A DNA stretch of 64,000 bases from an uncultured Eubacteriales bacterium (GCA_949077035.1 CARUPR010000002.1:8670-72669); one strand, 5' to 3'; numbered from the stretch's first letter, positions 35,013 to 43,189 are shown. A program made the numbers and translations. Notes: generated by a model from the letters alone, not told the origin.

Positions 35013-35879
35013 ATGAAAATTTCAAGTGAAGAAAAACAATTCTTAGAACTATATTCAGATAGTCATTATCAAAAACCTTCGGTGACTGTTGATGCGGTTG
35101 TTTTAAGAATGATAGACAAAGAAAGTGATAATTATAGAAAACTGCCAGAGAAAAAACTGCAGGTGTTTTTGACATACAGAAAATATCCACCTTTTGTAAA
35201 TCATTATGCGGTTGTAGGCACTTTTATTGATTTAAACAATACTCTTGAAGAAACTTTGGATTTATGTGTCAAAAACAAAATATCTTTGGATAACTTTTAT
35301 AAAGAACAACTCTTTACCTTTGGTGATAAACAACGTGACCCAAGAACAAGAGTTTTATCAGTCAGCTATATGCTTCTGACACATAATCAAGAGCTTAACA
35401 ATGGCAAATGGTTTGATTTTGATATTCAAGAAAGGGAAATTTTATCTGAAATATCTCAAGAAGGGTATCATGTTGAAAAAGAAATCACTATCACTCTTTC
35501 AAATGGCGAGGAGGTATTGAATAATAAACTCAAATTATCAATAAAAAGCAGTGAGCTTAAAATGGAAAAGAAACTTGAGATTATCTCTTCAGACATCGCT
35601 TTTGACCATATCAAACTTATCTATTTTGCACTTGATAGATTGAAAAATAAACTTGAATGGACAGATATTGCCTTCAATCTTCTTCCTAAAAAGTTTACCT
35701 TGACAGAACTTAAAAATTGCTATGAAGAAATTTTGGGCACAAAACTTTTGGATGCCAATTTCAGAAGAAAGACTGCCGACCTTGTATGTCCTCTCAATGA
35801 GTATACATCTGATAAAGGTCACAGACCATCACAACTTTTTAAGCATAATCCAAATTGGGACAGAAGATTGAATATATAA
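35013..35879 (+). CDS. nrtR: NrtR-like NAD-metabolism transcriptional regulator
   Basis: NrtR proteins couple a Nudix-fold sensor of ADP-ribose or related NAD products to a winged helix that represses NAD genes. The 288 residues fit: the N-terminal part has VTVDAVVLRM and a Nudix-like fold with a degenerate box (LDLCVKNKI in place of REUxEE), so it is probably a sensor rather than a hydrolase. The C-terminal segment FTLTELKNCYEEILGT followed by NFRRKTADLV is the NrtR winged-helix signature. The two palindromes upstream of nadE are obvious targets. GAGGTG precedes the ATG. Confidence 0.88.
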   Translation: MKISSEEKQFLELYSDSHYQKPSVTVDAVVLRMIDKESDNYRKLPEKKLQVFLTYRKYPPFVNHYAVVGTFIDLNNTLEETLDLCVKNKISLDNFYKEQLFTFGDKQRDPRTRVLSVSYMLLTHNQELNNGKWFDFDIQEREILSEISQEGYHVEKEITITLSNGEEVLNNKLKLSIKSSELKMEKKLEIISSDIAFDHIKLIYFALDRLKNKLEWTDIAFNLLPKKFTLTELKNCYEEILGTKLLDANFRRKTADLVCPLNEYTSDKGHRPSQLFKHNPNWDRRLNI

Positions 35880-35971
35880 TTTACGAAAGATATTAAAAAA
35901 ATTGTTATTAAAATTTAATATTAAAAATATAAGATAAATAATTTTTAAAAAATAAAACTTTAAAAATGGCA

Positions 35972-36003
35972 AAAAAACCTCCCATAAAAGGGAGGCTTTT
36001 TTT
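35972..36003 (+). terminator. Terminator after the NrtR-like gene
   Basis: CCTCCC pairs with GGGAGG around ATAAAA, with A residues before and CTTTTTTT after. Strong. Confidence 0.9.
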
Positions 36004-36031
36004 AGCGTAAGTTTTATTAAATTGTTTTGAA

Positions 36032-36050
36032 TATTGTCAAAGTGACAATA
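36032..36050. promoter_or_regulatory. Palindrome resembling the NrtR operators
   Basis: TATTGTCA n3 TGACAATA is a perfect 8-3-8 inverted repeat. It differs from the core of operator 2 (TATTATCA n3 TGATAATA) by one base per half. It is not next to an obvious promoter. Confidence 0.4.
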
Positions 36051-36218
36051 AATTTAAGTCAAGATAAATTTGCAAAATTCTTTATCAGCAATACCTTCAT
36101 ATTGGGGACATTTTCTTGCCCCATTTTCATCTTATGTGATAAAGGCAAATAATGTGTCAAATTGATATCTGAAATATATACAAAGTGCAAACTTAGTGAT
36201 GCAAATTTGTCAAATTGC

Positions 36219-36620
36219 TTAAGCCAAAAGTGAATTTATATTGTTTTGTATCAACAAACAAAGCCTTGAATACTCAGGAATGTTTATAAGCTTCAACAGA
36301 TTGGAAGATAGATTAAGGCAGATTTTTAAATTGGCTTTTGTGGTTGGTTTTTCTTCGATAAGCTCTAAAGGGGTGGCAAATAAAGAATAATATAGATTTG
36401 AAATCATAAGCTCGGTTTCATCAAGCAGATTTAATCTTTCTTCATCTTTTTCTTCTTCCTTTATCAAAACAATGTTTTCATAAAGCTGTTGTATGGTTTG
36501 CTTTATCTCAGGCAGAAGGGTGTTTTCTGCCTGTATGGTTGTCATACTTTTAAAACCTCTCATGTTTGTAAGCTCATATTTTTGCGTGAGAATATTATAA
36601 TTACAAAAAAACTTGTGCAT
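36219..36620 (-). CDS. Small helical protein of unknown function
   Basis: 133 residues, no signal peptide and no membrane helix. The sequence is Leu/Glu/Asn-rich and predicted all-helical, with a KEEEKDEERLNLLDETELM amphipathic stretch near residue 54. I do not recognise it. A good AAAGGAG precedes the ATG at 36620. Same strand as the two pilin-like genes upstream (54-bp gap), so it may be co-transcribed with the nearer one. Confidence 0.6.
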   Translation of the reverse strand: MHKFFCNYNILTQKYELTNMRGFKSMTTIQAENTLLPEIKQTIQQLYENIVLIKEEEKDEERLNLLDETELMISNLYYSLFATPLELIEEKPTTKANLKICLNLSSNLLKLINIPEYSRLCLLIQNNINSLLA

Positions 36621-36673
36621 AGCTTTCTCCTTTACACAAGTTTTATATGATAAAATTATTAAATTTGTGATTA

Positions 36674-37060
36674 TTAAATCAGTGATATAAGCACTTTGAG
36701 AGCAGCTGCTGCAGGACCTTGAATTTGTGAATTGCGTATCAGCGATTCATCAACTTTACCCCATGCATTTGGAATCTTCTTAAGAATTGCTGGCAGGGCA
36801 AGATTGATAAATAATACAAGCACCAAAAGACAGGCAACACCAATTAATGTGTTTCTCAATCTGAAAAGTGCACCCTTTCTTTTTTCCTCATTTTCGCTTT
36901 TGGCAAGATTGACACCTAAAACAATTGCATAAACAGAGCCAGCACCGCCTACTACTGCCAAAATTGCATATAAAATACTTGGCAAGATTTCATAGACTTC
37001 ATTCAGCCAGGCATAATTGCCAAGCCATCTATTTACTTCAGCAAGAAGAAATTGCAGCAT
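36674..37060 (-). CDS. VirB2/TrbC pilin-like small membrane protein (copy B)
   Basis: 128 residues with two hydrophobic helices (about residues 25-50 and 72-96) joined by a charged loop (NLAKSENEEKRKGALFRLRNTLIG). This helix-loop-helix with YAIVLGVNLAKSE matches the pilin-like conjugation proteins of Firmicutes and mollicutes. It is clearly paralogous to the gene at 37199-37612. The ATG at 37060 was chosen for AAGGAG just upstream; a longer frame begins at 37090. No other type IV secretion gene is nearby. Confidence 0.65.
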   Translation of the reverse strand: MLQFLLAEVNRWLGNYAWLNEVYEILPSILYAILAVVGGAGSVYAIVLGVNLAKSENEEKRKGALFRLRNTLIGVACLLVLVLFINLALPAILKKIPNAWGKVDESLIRNSQIQGPAAAALKVLISLI

Positions 37061-37160
37061 ATCCTCACTCCTTTTAAGATATTTTATCACAATTTTTTCT
37101 TTTATGCAATCAAATTATAAGAAATTCTTATTAATATTGAAATTTATTGAATCAAACGAC

Positions 37161-37191
37161 AAAAAAAATCACATCAATTAAGATGTGATTT
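37161..37191 (-). terminator. Terminator after pilin-like copy A
   Basis: AATCACATC pairs with GATGTGATT; read on the minus strand it is followed by eight T. It separates the two paralogous genes. Confidence 0.8.
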
Positions 37192-37198
37192 TATCTAG

Positions 37199-37612
37199 TT
37201 ACGCTTTTAAAAGTGAAAGAATAGGTTTGATAATGCTGGTGCCACCTTCAGGTTTTTTATCAGGAACATCTAAAGCATTTGGGTCAACAAAGGCTGAAAC
37301 TAAAGCAGGTAAAGCAACGTTGAATATTACAATTAAAGCGATTGTCACACCAATTGCAATAAACACAGTGATAAGGTGTTTTTTTGCATCGTCACGCTTG
37401 CTTTGGTCTTCTGCACGAGCAAGTTGAACTCCTAAATAGATTGCATAAATTGCACCAATTGCACCAACAACACCAAGAACTACCCAAAGGACAGAACTTA
37501 TTATACTAAATGTTTGTGAAAGAAGTTTTCTTGTGTTGTCATCACCTTGAAAAAATTTATTAAAATAAGCTGCCCAACTAGTTACAATTTGTTTAGCAAG
37601 TAAAAGATTCAT
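37199..37612 (-). CDS. VirB2/TrbC pilin-like small membrane protein (copy A)
   Basis: 137 residues. Two membrane helices flank a basic cytoplasmic loop: YAIYLGVQLARAEDQSKRDD then AKKHLI. This motif is characteristic of Mbov_0395-like/VirB2-like pilins. The C-terminal tail is Pro/Gly/Lys-rich and differs from copy B. The ATG at 37612 follows AAGGAGG closely and was preferred to a start 39 bp upstream. Function as a pilin is inferred from shape; a small membrane scaffold is the alternative. Confidence 0.65.
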   Translation of the reverse strand: MNLLLAKQIVTSWAAYFNKFFQGDDNTRKLLSQTFSIISSVLWVVLGVVGAIGAIYAIYLGVQLARAEDQSKRDDAKKHLITVFIAIGVTIALIVIFNVALPALVSAFVDPNALDVPDKKPEGGTSIIKPILSLLKA

Positions 37613-37938
37613 TTTTCCCTCCTTTTTATTTAAAAGCGTTTTGCTTTTCAATTACAATCTCATATTAACATATTTAATTTAAAAAAGTCCAACGATTTTA
37701 AAAGGTTTTTTTATTTTTTTTTAATATTATATATTTATCCTTATCTTTTTATACAAAATGTGCAAAAATATGCCTTAAAAAGAAATTTTTGGGGCAATAG
37801 CAGTAAGTTTTTCTACTTGCAAAGCAATTTTTAAGGACATTTTTAATTTGGTTCTGGCTTCATTTTTATGAAAAAAAAGATAAAAACAACCCCAAAATGA
37901 GGCTGCTTTTATCTCTCTTAAAATTATGTGGCAAATGA
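37613..37938. other. Non-coding region upstream of the pilin-like gene
   Basis: A 326-bp gap. It contains a possible minus-strand promoter (TTGGAC at 37692-37687 and TTAATA at 37668-37663) for the pilin-like gene and, at its left-hand neighbour's end, the terminator at 37871-37913. Otherwise AT-rich with no coding signal. Confidence 0.5.
37871..37913 (-). terminator. Terminator of the small hydrophobic protein gene
   Basis: Read on the minus strand, GATAAAAGCAGCC pairs with GGTTGTTTTTATC (several G-T pairs) and is followed by eight T. Confidence 0.75.
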
Positions 37939-38124
37939 TTAGAAAAATAGATTATTTTGACCAGGGCAGGTGTTTTGGTGGCAACAAGAATTGTTCCAAC
38001 CATTGTTTCCATTTCCTAAAGCCAGCAAGAGAAGAAGCAAAAAGTTTGTGTTGGTGTTCAGATTTGTGTCAGTTGCATTTGTAATCACAGACAAAAGCAG
38101 TGCAAATAAAATTTGATTGTTCAT
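37939..38124 (-). CDS. Small hydrophobic Asn- and Cys-rich protein
   Basis: 61 residues from an ATG at 38124 preceded by AGGAGG. Two hydrophobic stretches (QILFALLLSVI and FLLLLLLAL) are joined by an Asn/Thr-rich linker. The tail is Asn/Cys-rich (WNNSCCHQNTCPGQNN). Small hydrophobic proteins with Cys/Asn/Gly tails occur among spore-coat or envelope proteins, but I do not recognise this one. Confidence 0.6.
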   Translation of the reverse strand: MNNQILFALLLSVITNATDTNLNTNTNFLLLLLLALGNGNNGWNNSCCHQNTCPGQNNLFF

Positions 38125-38286
38125 AGTTCCTCCTATTTTACAAAATATGGCAATCTTCGACAAAATAATTATAAGAATCATTTTGCTTCTTCTTTGGTTT
38201 TTTGTCACAATATATATGAGTAATTTTGTATCGAATGTGAAATTTCGATATTCCTTAATATTTATGAAAGGGAAGGGGAATGTGTG

Positions 38287-38637
38287 ATGGAAAGAGATGA
38301 AAAAATGGAAAAATTTTTATTGCTTACAGAGAGAAATAGGCGAGAGATTCTTTCAGCTTTGCCACAGGAGCGAGAGATATCAAAACTTGCAGATTATTTT
38401 CAAAACTTTTCTGACCAAACAAGAATCAAGATTTTGACTTGTTTGTCTATGATGAATATGTGCGTCAATGATATTTCAACAGTGCTTGGAATAAATCAGA
38501 CCACCATTTCGCATCAATTAAAACAACTTAAGGACCAGAATTTGGTTGCCTATAAAAGAGAGGGAAAAATTCTTGTATATTATCTGCTTGACAACAGCGT
38601 CAATGATATGATGATGTATGCTATCAATTCTTTTTAA
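38287..38637 (+). CDS. ArsR-family winged-helix regulator
   Basis: 116 residues. The ArsR core is plain: LADYFQNFSDQTRIKILTCL, then the recognition region CVNDISTVLGINQTTISHQLKQLKDQNLV and a wing, YKREGKILVYYLL. The Cys in MMNMCVND sits where the ELCVCD metal motif lies in ArsR/SmtB proteins, so metal sensing is possible; a Cys pair is not complete. The ATG was preferred to an adjacent GTG because of spacing to GGAAGGGG. Confidence 0.85.
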   Translation: MERDEKMEKFLLLTERNRREILSALPQEREISKLADYFQNFSDQTRIKILTCLSMMNMCVNDISTVLGINQTTISHQLKQLKDQNLVAYKREGKILVYYLLDNSVNDMMMYAINSF

Positions 38638-38706
38638 TAAATTTTTCATAGTGCTTTTATGTTGACATTTTTTTGTAAAAATGATATAAAAATCTAAGGA
38701 GAAATT

Positions 38707-39171
38707 ATGAAAAGAGTTATATTATCATTAAATGAAATGTCTTTTGAATTGCCAAAGGGTTGGAGCATAACAAAGGACAAATACAAATTATCCAATGGTC
38801 AAGGTTTTTTAAATAAAGAAAACTATCTTTCAGAAAGCGGAAGGGTGATTTCATTCTTTGAAATTCATCGCGACCCTGAAGAGTTTTTTGAATATTATCA
38901 AAAGCTGTTGAAGGATTATAGTCATGTATCGGATGATTTTACAAAGGAAAGACAGCTTACATTGCAGTTTAATGACTTTGAATTTCCTGCCTATATCATA
39001 AAAGGCATCAATGATAAAGTGATTTATACTTTGCAGGTTTTTATCGATTGTGGCGACTGTTTGGGTTGCTTTATGGTTATGATTGAAAATTTTGCAACAA
39101 GCTTTAAGGAAATGATGAAAATTGATGAAGGTGTTAAAGCTGTTACTCAAATATTAAGGACGATTGAATAA
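38707..39171 (+). CDS. Conserved small cytoplasmic protein, DcrB/DUF1795-like
   Basis: 154 residues. The opening MSFELPKGWSITKDKYKLSNGQGFL and closing helix resemble the Mog1/DcrB-like alpha-beta fold, but I cannot confirm this by eye. No signal peptide. It overlaps queH by one base (TAATG), so the two are translationally coupled. Function unknown. Confidence 0.55.
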   Translation: MKRVILSLNEMSFELPKGWSITKDKYKLSNGQGFLNKENYLSESGRVISFFEIHRDPEEFFEYYQKLLKDYSHVSDDFTKERQLTLQFNDFEFPAYIIKGINDKVIYTLQVFIDCGDCLGCFMVMIENFATSFKEMMKIDEGVKAVTQILRTIE

Positions 39172-39707
39172 TGAAAAGGATGCTTTTACATAGCTGTTGT
39201 GCCCCTTGCAGCACCGCTGTAATTGATGTGCTTAAAAATGATTATCAGTTGACAATATTTTATTATAATCCAAACATTGACACTGATGAGGAATATAAGC
39301 ATAGGTTAAGCGAGCAAAAAAGATATTGCAAAGAGCTTGGCATTGATGTGATTGAAGAGGGGTATAATAGCCAGGACTTTTTAGACAGAGTGGTTGGTCT
39401 TGAAAATGAGCCAGAAGGGGGCGCAAGATGTCCTGTTTGTTTTAGGCTTAGACTTGCCAGGACTGCTCAAAGAGCAAAAAAAGATGGTTTTGACTGCTTT
39501 GGCACCACACTTTCTGTTTCGCCTCATAAAAATGCAGAAATGCTTAATTCAATTGGGAAATCGGTGGAAGAGGATGAAGGCATTGAATTTATTGAAGGAA
39601 ATTATAAAAAGAAAGACGGATATAAAAAGAGCATAGAATTTTCTAAAAAATTTGGATTGTATAGACAAAATTACTGTGGATGTAAATTTTCAAAAGAGGG
39701 GAGATAG
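39171..39707 (+). CDS. queH: Epoxyqueuosine reductase QueH
   Basis: QueH reduces epoxyqueuosine to queuosine in tRNA and is non-orthologous to QueG. All four Cys motifs are present: HSCCAPCS (residues 7-14), RCPVCFRLRL near residue 87, and YRQNYCGCKFS near the end, binding an Fe-S cluster and metal. 178 residues is the usual size. It is coupled to the preceding gene and followed after 3 bp by the signal peptidase. Confidence 0.95.
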   Translation: MKRMLLHSCCAPCSTAVIDVLKNDYQLTIFYYNPNIDTDEEYKHRLSEQKRYCKELGIDVIEEGYNSQDFLDRVVGLENEPEGGARCPVCFRLRLARTAQRAKKDGFDCFGTTLSVSPHKNAEMLNSIGKSVEEDEGIEFIEGNYKKKDGYKKSIEFSKKFGLYRQNYCGCKFSKEGR

Positions 39708-39710
39708 GAC

Positions 39711-40574
39711 TTGGAAAAAACTATAAAATATAAATACTTTAAAAATGAATATGAAGAAAGGGTATCAAATAAGTTGTTTAAACGATTTTTGATTGCTTTA
39801 TTCATTTTCTATATATTGCTGATTGTGTGCTTTCAAACATTCTTTACAAATTTTACTTATGTGACAATTTTAGGGCAAAGTATGCAGCCTACCTTAAACA
39901 AAAATCCTGTGTTTGTTGATTTTCAAGATTATGAAACCAAACAATTTATAAGTGATGGCGTTTATGTAAAATATACTCATGATGTTGATTATAATGATAT
40001 TGTCATAATTGATAACAGAGGCATAAAGGACACTATCATCAAAAGAACGCTTGGTCTTGCCGGTGATTATGTTTCAATTGCTAAGGTTGCAAATGAAATG
40101 GGTGGAAGTGAATATCGTTTTATGAGAAGAAAGAAAAATTCGGCGACTGTTGAAATTTTATATGAAAACTATATTCGTGATTATGAAGAGTGGAGTTTGG
40201 ACCCAGAATTTGAAGCCGAAAATGGTGTTGTTTATGATAGAGAATTTTATAAAACTTTTATGGTATACAATCAATATGAATATCAGACTTTTAAGGTAAG
40301 TCTTGATGGCGGCAAAACGCAATCTGATGTTATTTTCTTCAAAGTGCCAGAAAACCAAATCTATTATATGGGTGATAATAGAGCTCATTCAACCGACTCA
40401 AGAGATGACGGGACGATATCAACAGAAAAGATTGTTGGAAAGGTTGTTGAAATAGTCCCTCGCGGAACTAAATTTAAGGGAAATGGCACTTGGTGGTGGA
40501 ATCGAGTTGTTGGCTTTATAAATGTTGTTTGGAAAGAAATATTAAGATTTTTTGGGGCAAATGTAAGTCTATAA
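39711..40574 (+). CDS. lepB: Signal peptidase I
   Basis: Membrane serine protease that removes Sec signal peptides. One N-terminal membrane helix (about residues 22-45) is followed by the catalytic Ser in GQSMQPT and Lys in IKRTLGLAGD, plus the MGDNRAHSTDSRD box. A ~70-residue insertion (about residues 130-205, rich in Tyr/Glu) makes it longer (287 aa) than the ~190-residue minimal forms. The start is a TTG preceded by GGGGAGATAGG. Confidence 0.92.
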   Translation: MEKTIKYKYFKNEYEERVSNKLFKRFLIALFIFYILLIVCFQTFFTNFTYVTILGQSMQPTLNKNPVFVDFQDYETKQFISDGVYVKYTHDVDYNDIVIIDNRGIKDTIIKRTLGLAGDYVSIAKVANEMGGSEYRFMRRKKNSATVEILYENYIRDYEEWSLDPEFEAENGVVYDREFYKTFMVYNQYEYQTFKVSLDGGKTQSDVIFFKVPENQIYYMGDNRAHSTDSRDDGTISTEKIVGKVVEIVPRGTKFKGNGTWWWNRVVGFINVVWKEILRFFGANVSL

Positions 40575-40591
40575 AAAATTTTCAAAATTGC

Positions 40592-40620
40592 TTGTAAATT
40601 TTTGAGAGTTATGGTATAAT
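40592..40620 (+). promoter_or_regulatory. Promoter of the HU gene
   Basis: TTGTAA (40592-40597), 17-bp spacer and TATAAT (40615-40620) with an extended -10 TGG just before it. Confidence 0.7.
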
Positions 40621-40659
40621 ATAATCAATGGTATTAAAACCAAAAAAGGAGATTAATAG

Positions 40660-40938
40660 ATGAATAAACAACAATTTATTAAAGCTTTCGCTGAAAAAGC
40701 TCAGTTTACTCAAAAAGATGCAGGAATTGCTTTTGAGGCTATGGCAGAAACTATAGCTGACACCTTAAAAAAGGGTGAGAAGATTCAAATTGCTGGATTT
40801 GGCACCTTTTCAATGAAGACAAAATCAGCAAAAGAGGGTATCAATGCTCTCACAGGAAAGCCTGTTTCTATCCCAGAAAGAGATGTGCCAGTATTTAAAT
40901 TTGGCGACAGCTTTAAAGAAACTGTTTCAAAAAATTAA
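40660..40938 (+). CDS. hup: HU-family nucleoid protein
   Basis: 92 residues with the HU/IHF signature: MNKQQFIKAFAEKAQ, GEKIQIAGFGTFSMKTK, and the DNA-intercalating arm NALTGKPVSIPERDVPVFKFG. It bends and compacts DNA. AGGAG lies upstream; a single-gene unit with its own promoter and terminator. Confidence 0.96.
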   Translation: MNKQQFIKAFAEKAQFTQKDAGIAFEAMAETIADTLKKGEKIQIAGFGTFSMKTKSAKEGINALTGKPVSIPERDVPVFKFGDSFKETVSKN

Positions 40939-40944
40939 TAAATA

Positions 40945-40978
40945 AAAAAGACTATGGCTTAGCTTCATGGTCTTTTTT
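40945..40978 (+). terminator. Terminator after hup
   Basis: AAAAAAGACTATG pairs with CATGGTCTTTTTT. Confidence 0.8.
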
Positions 40979-41071
40979 ATCGCAATTTTATAAGCAATAA
41001 TTTAAAAATTATTGTTTGAAATGATTTGTCAAAAAAGCATTTTCTTTTTCTTGCATTTTAAATTAAATATA

Positions 41072-41659
41072 TTAATTTTCTTCATCTTCAAGGCAAACAT
41101 AACCTTGAGGGTAAGAACAAAGCGGGCAGGTTTGCCATGCTGATTTTCGGTTTTCGCTGTGACCGCAGTTTGAACAAGTCCAAATTTGACTTTTATCACT
41201 TTTATAAAGTTTTTCGCTATCAAATTTTTCTGCCAAAAACTTTAATTTCTTTGCGTCAGCTAAATTTACCTTTGAAATGTTTAAAAGCGTTTCTTCAATT
41301 TTCTCAAAACCTTCATCATGGGCTATCTTTGCAAAATGTGGAAAGATAATTTTGCCTTCATTTTCTTCAATCTCGCTTGAAATTTGAAGACTGGTTTCAA
41401 GAAATTGTTGTTCAAAAGGATATCCCGCTTCAATATTGATATTTTCACTATCTTCTTCTATATTTTCAAGCATAATTTGATATAAGACAGAGGCATGAGC
41501 CATTTTATGTTTTGCAATAGTCTTTAGTTCATCTGATATTGCATTAAAGCCCTCACTTACCGCTGTTTTTGCAATAAACTGATATCTTGCCCCATCTTGA
41601 CATATTCCTGCAAATGCCCTTGCAAGATTTTCTTTTGTTACGCTTTGATTAAAATTCAT
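41072..41659 (-). CDS. Rubrerythrin
   Basis: A non-haem di-iron peroxidase that protects anaerobes from hydrogen peroxide. The 195-residue protein has an N-terminal ferritin-like four-helix domain with spaced Glu/His residues (ARAFAGICQDGARYQF, KHKMAHASVLYQIM, IAHDEGFEKIEE). It ends in a rubredoxin-like zinc/iron ribbon: CSNCGHSE and CPLCSYPQ. The first helix uses Gln where Glu is usual (ICQDGARY), so one iron ligand may be altered. The ATG at 41659 follows GGAGG. Confidence 0.9.
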   Translation of the reverse strand: MNFNQSVTKENLARAFAGICQDGARYQFIAKTAVSEGFNAISDELKTIAKHKMAHASVLYQIMLENIEEDSENINIEAGYPFEQQFLETSLQISSEIEENEGKIIFPHFAKIAHDEGFEKIEETLLNISKVNLADAKKLKFLAEKFDSEKLYKSDKSQIWTCSNCGHSENRKSAWQTCPLCSYPQGYVCLEDEEN

Positions 41660-41819
41660 AATGCCTCCATCTAAGAAAAAATTGTTCATAGATTAGTTTG
41701 GCTTTTCTTTTTTAAATTATTCAAATAAATGGCTTTCAAATATTTGCTTTTTTTTTTAAGAAATAGTATTATAAATATATATTGCATGATTAAAATTGCA
41801 TTGAAAGGTTAGGTGGCAT

Positions 41820-42548
41820 ATGGACAAAAAACTTGAGCAGCATAATAGTCAGAGTTATCACTATGAATTTGTAGGTTATACAGATTTTAAAAAGGTTATT
41901 AAAGATTTGACATTCTTTCTTCCTTATTATAGATTTGAAAAGATTACAAAAAGACATTCTCAAGAAATTTTTTATGATATAAAAAGTCATCTGCTTGCCG
42001 ATGCAGGCATTGCCATCTCAAAGTGGACAGAGGATGGTGAATCATCACTTAATATCAGAAAAATTTATAGCGTGAAAGAGCTTAATAAGCCAAGTGAAAA
42101 GTTTTTGTTTGGGATGTGCAGTTATGATGAACAACCAAAAGACTATTCATATCAAATGGCAAGCATGATTGAAAGTTCGTTTAGAACGCCATTTTCAACC
42201 GATACAGAAAGCATTATCAAACAGACCGCACCAATAATAGAAGTGAATATTGTTGCCGATAAATATCAGATAATTTGCGGCACAGGTTATAGGGCAGCTA
42301 TGCAATACGAAACTGTTGTCTATAAGGATTTAGGAAGTGGAAAAAAAGAAGAAAGGGTGGGTATGACTTTTAAATTTCCTATTGATGAACGACCTGAAAA
42401 AGATGAAATACTTTCAATTATAGACAGAAAAATTAAAGGCCTTGCCTTAAACAATATCTCAAGATTTGAAATTGCTAAAAAATTGTTGTTTGCAAAACCT
42501 GCAGAAAGTGCAGAAATCGCAGCGCCTCAACCTGAAGAGCAGGAATAG
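41820..42548 (+). CDS. Conserved protein with faint CYTH-like features
   Basis: 242 residues, no signal or membrane segment. Alternating strands with charged residues (EIFYDIKSHLLADAGIAISKW and RVGMTFKFPIDERPEKDEI) recall CYTH/triphosphate-tunnel proteins, but the ExExK motif is not seen. The C-terminus is Glu/Ala/Pro-rich. The start follows AGGTGGCAT. I do not assign a function. Confidence 0.55.
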   Translation: MDKKLEQHNSQSYHYEFVGYTDFKKVIKDLTFFLPYYRFEKITKRHSQEIFYDIKSHLLADAGIAISKWTEDGESSLNIRKIYSVKELNKPSEKFLFGMCSYDEQPKDYSYQMASMIESSFRTPFSTDTESIIKQTAPIIEVNIVADKYQIICGTGYRAAMQYETVVYKDLGSGKKEERVGMTFKFPIDERPEKDEILSIIDRKIKGLALNNISRFEIAKKLLFAKPAESAEIAAPQPEEQE

Positions 42549-42666
42549 AAATAATAGATAATTAATCAAAATTTAATAAAATTTGCTTATTTTTAATGAT
42601 TTTTGTTAAATTATCATAATTTTTTAGGTTTATTTTAGTAAAAAAAGGAAACACATTGTCTGTGTA

Positions 42667-43158
42667 TTATAAAAAACACTTATTTAATTCATTGAAAGAA
42701 TTAAAAAAAAGCATATCGTTTAATATGCTTTTTTTGCAGTGATTAAAGACTGTTTTCTTCTTCCTCTTCAATCTTTTTTCAAATAAATCTTCTTTTTTAA
42801 GATTGTTTTGCTGTGTTAAATTAAGCACTGTATCTGTCATTTTTATGCTTGGGTTTTGCATTACAGCGGCAAGCACAATATCCTTATCATTTTTAAGTTT
42901 ATCTGGTGCAAAAGGGAAATTTTTTACAGCTTCAAGCACAATTTCTTTGTCATGTTTAAGTTCTTTAGGTTCATTCTTTAGTTCATTATTATGTTCATTA
43001 TTATAAATTTTTACAGCTGCACGCGCAACTTCTTCGTCAACTTTAATTTTATTTGATACATAATGAAGATTTTTTGCAACTTCAAGCAAAATTTCTTCGT
43101 CGATTTTAAGTTTCTCTTCATTATTATTTAAATTAGGTTTTTTTGCTTTATTTTTCAT
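42667..43158 (-). CDS. DUF4116-type repeat protein whose frame runs through a terminator
   Basis: 163 residues. At least three units of the DUF4116 pattern D(K/E)EIVLEAVKNxPxAxxKLKNDKDIV are visible (residues ~19-110), a helical repeat of unknown function common in host-associated bacteria. The last ~25 codons, including KKSILNDMLFF, are encoded by an intrinsic terminator at 42703-42736, so the annotated C-terminus may not be made normally. GAGGAGG precedes the ATG; its promoter carries a C9 spacer tract. Confidence 0.7.
   Translation of the reverse strand: MKNKAKKPNLNNNEEKLKIDEEILLEVAKNLHYVSNKIKVDEEVARAAVKIYNNEHNNELKNEPKELKHDKEIVLEAVKNFPFAPDKLKNDKDIVLAAVMQNPSIKMTDTVLNLTQQNNLKKEDLFEKRLKRKKKTVFNHCKKSILNDMLFFNSFNELNKCFL
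42703..42736. terminator. Bidirectional terminator inside the DUF4116 gene's 3' end
   Basis: AAAAAAAAGCATAT pairs with ATATGCTTTTTTT around a 6-nt loop. It serves the plus-strand gene ending at 42548, but on the minus strand its T tract comes about 34 bp before the stop codon at 42667. Confidence 0.8.
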
Positions 43159-43189
43159 AAATCCTCCTCAATATTAATTGTATAACTTA

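Larger units (their letters stand above)
35880..36218. other. Convergent non-coding region with terminator and palindrome
   Basis: A 339-bp gap between the regulator and the minus-strand gene at 36219. It holds the regulator's terminator and an 8-3-8 palindrome (both listed separately), plus a small GGGG/CCCC hairpin near 36100-36123. No convincing gene is seen. Confidence 0.6.

Noticed and set aside
36100..36180. 23-codon minus-strand frame starting near 36133
   Set aside because: No Shine-Dalgarno site, no promoter and no recognisable product.
41749..41760. Long T run as another phase-variable tract
   Set aside because: A and T runs of this length are common in this AT-rich sequence, and it does not sit between consensus promoter boxes as the G9 tract does.
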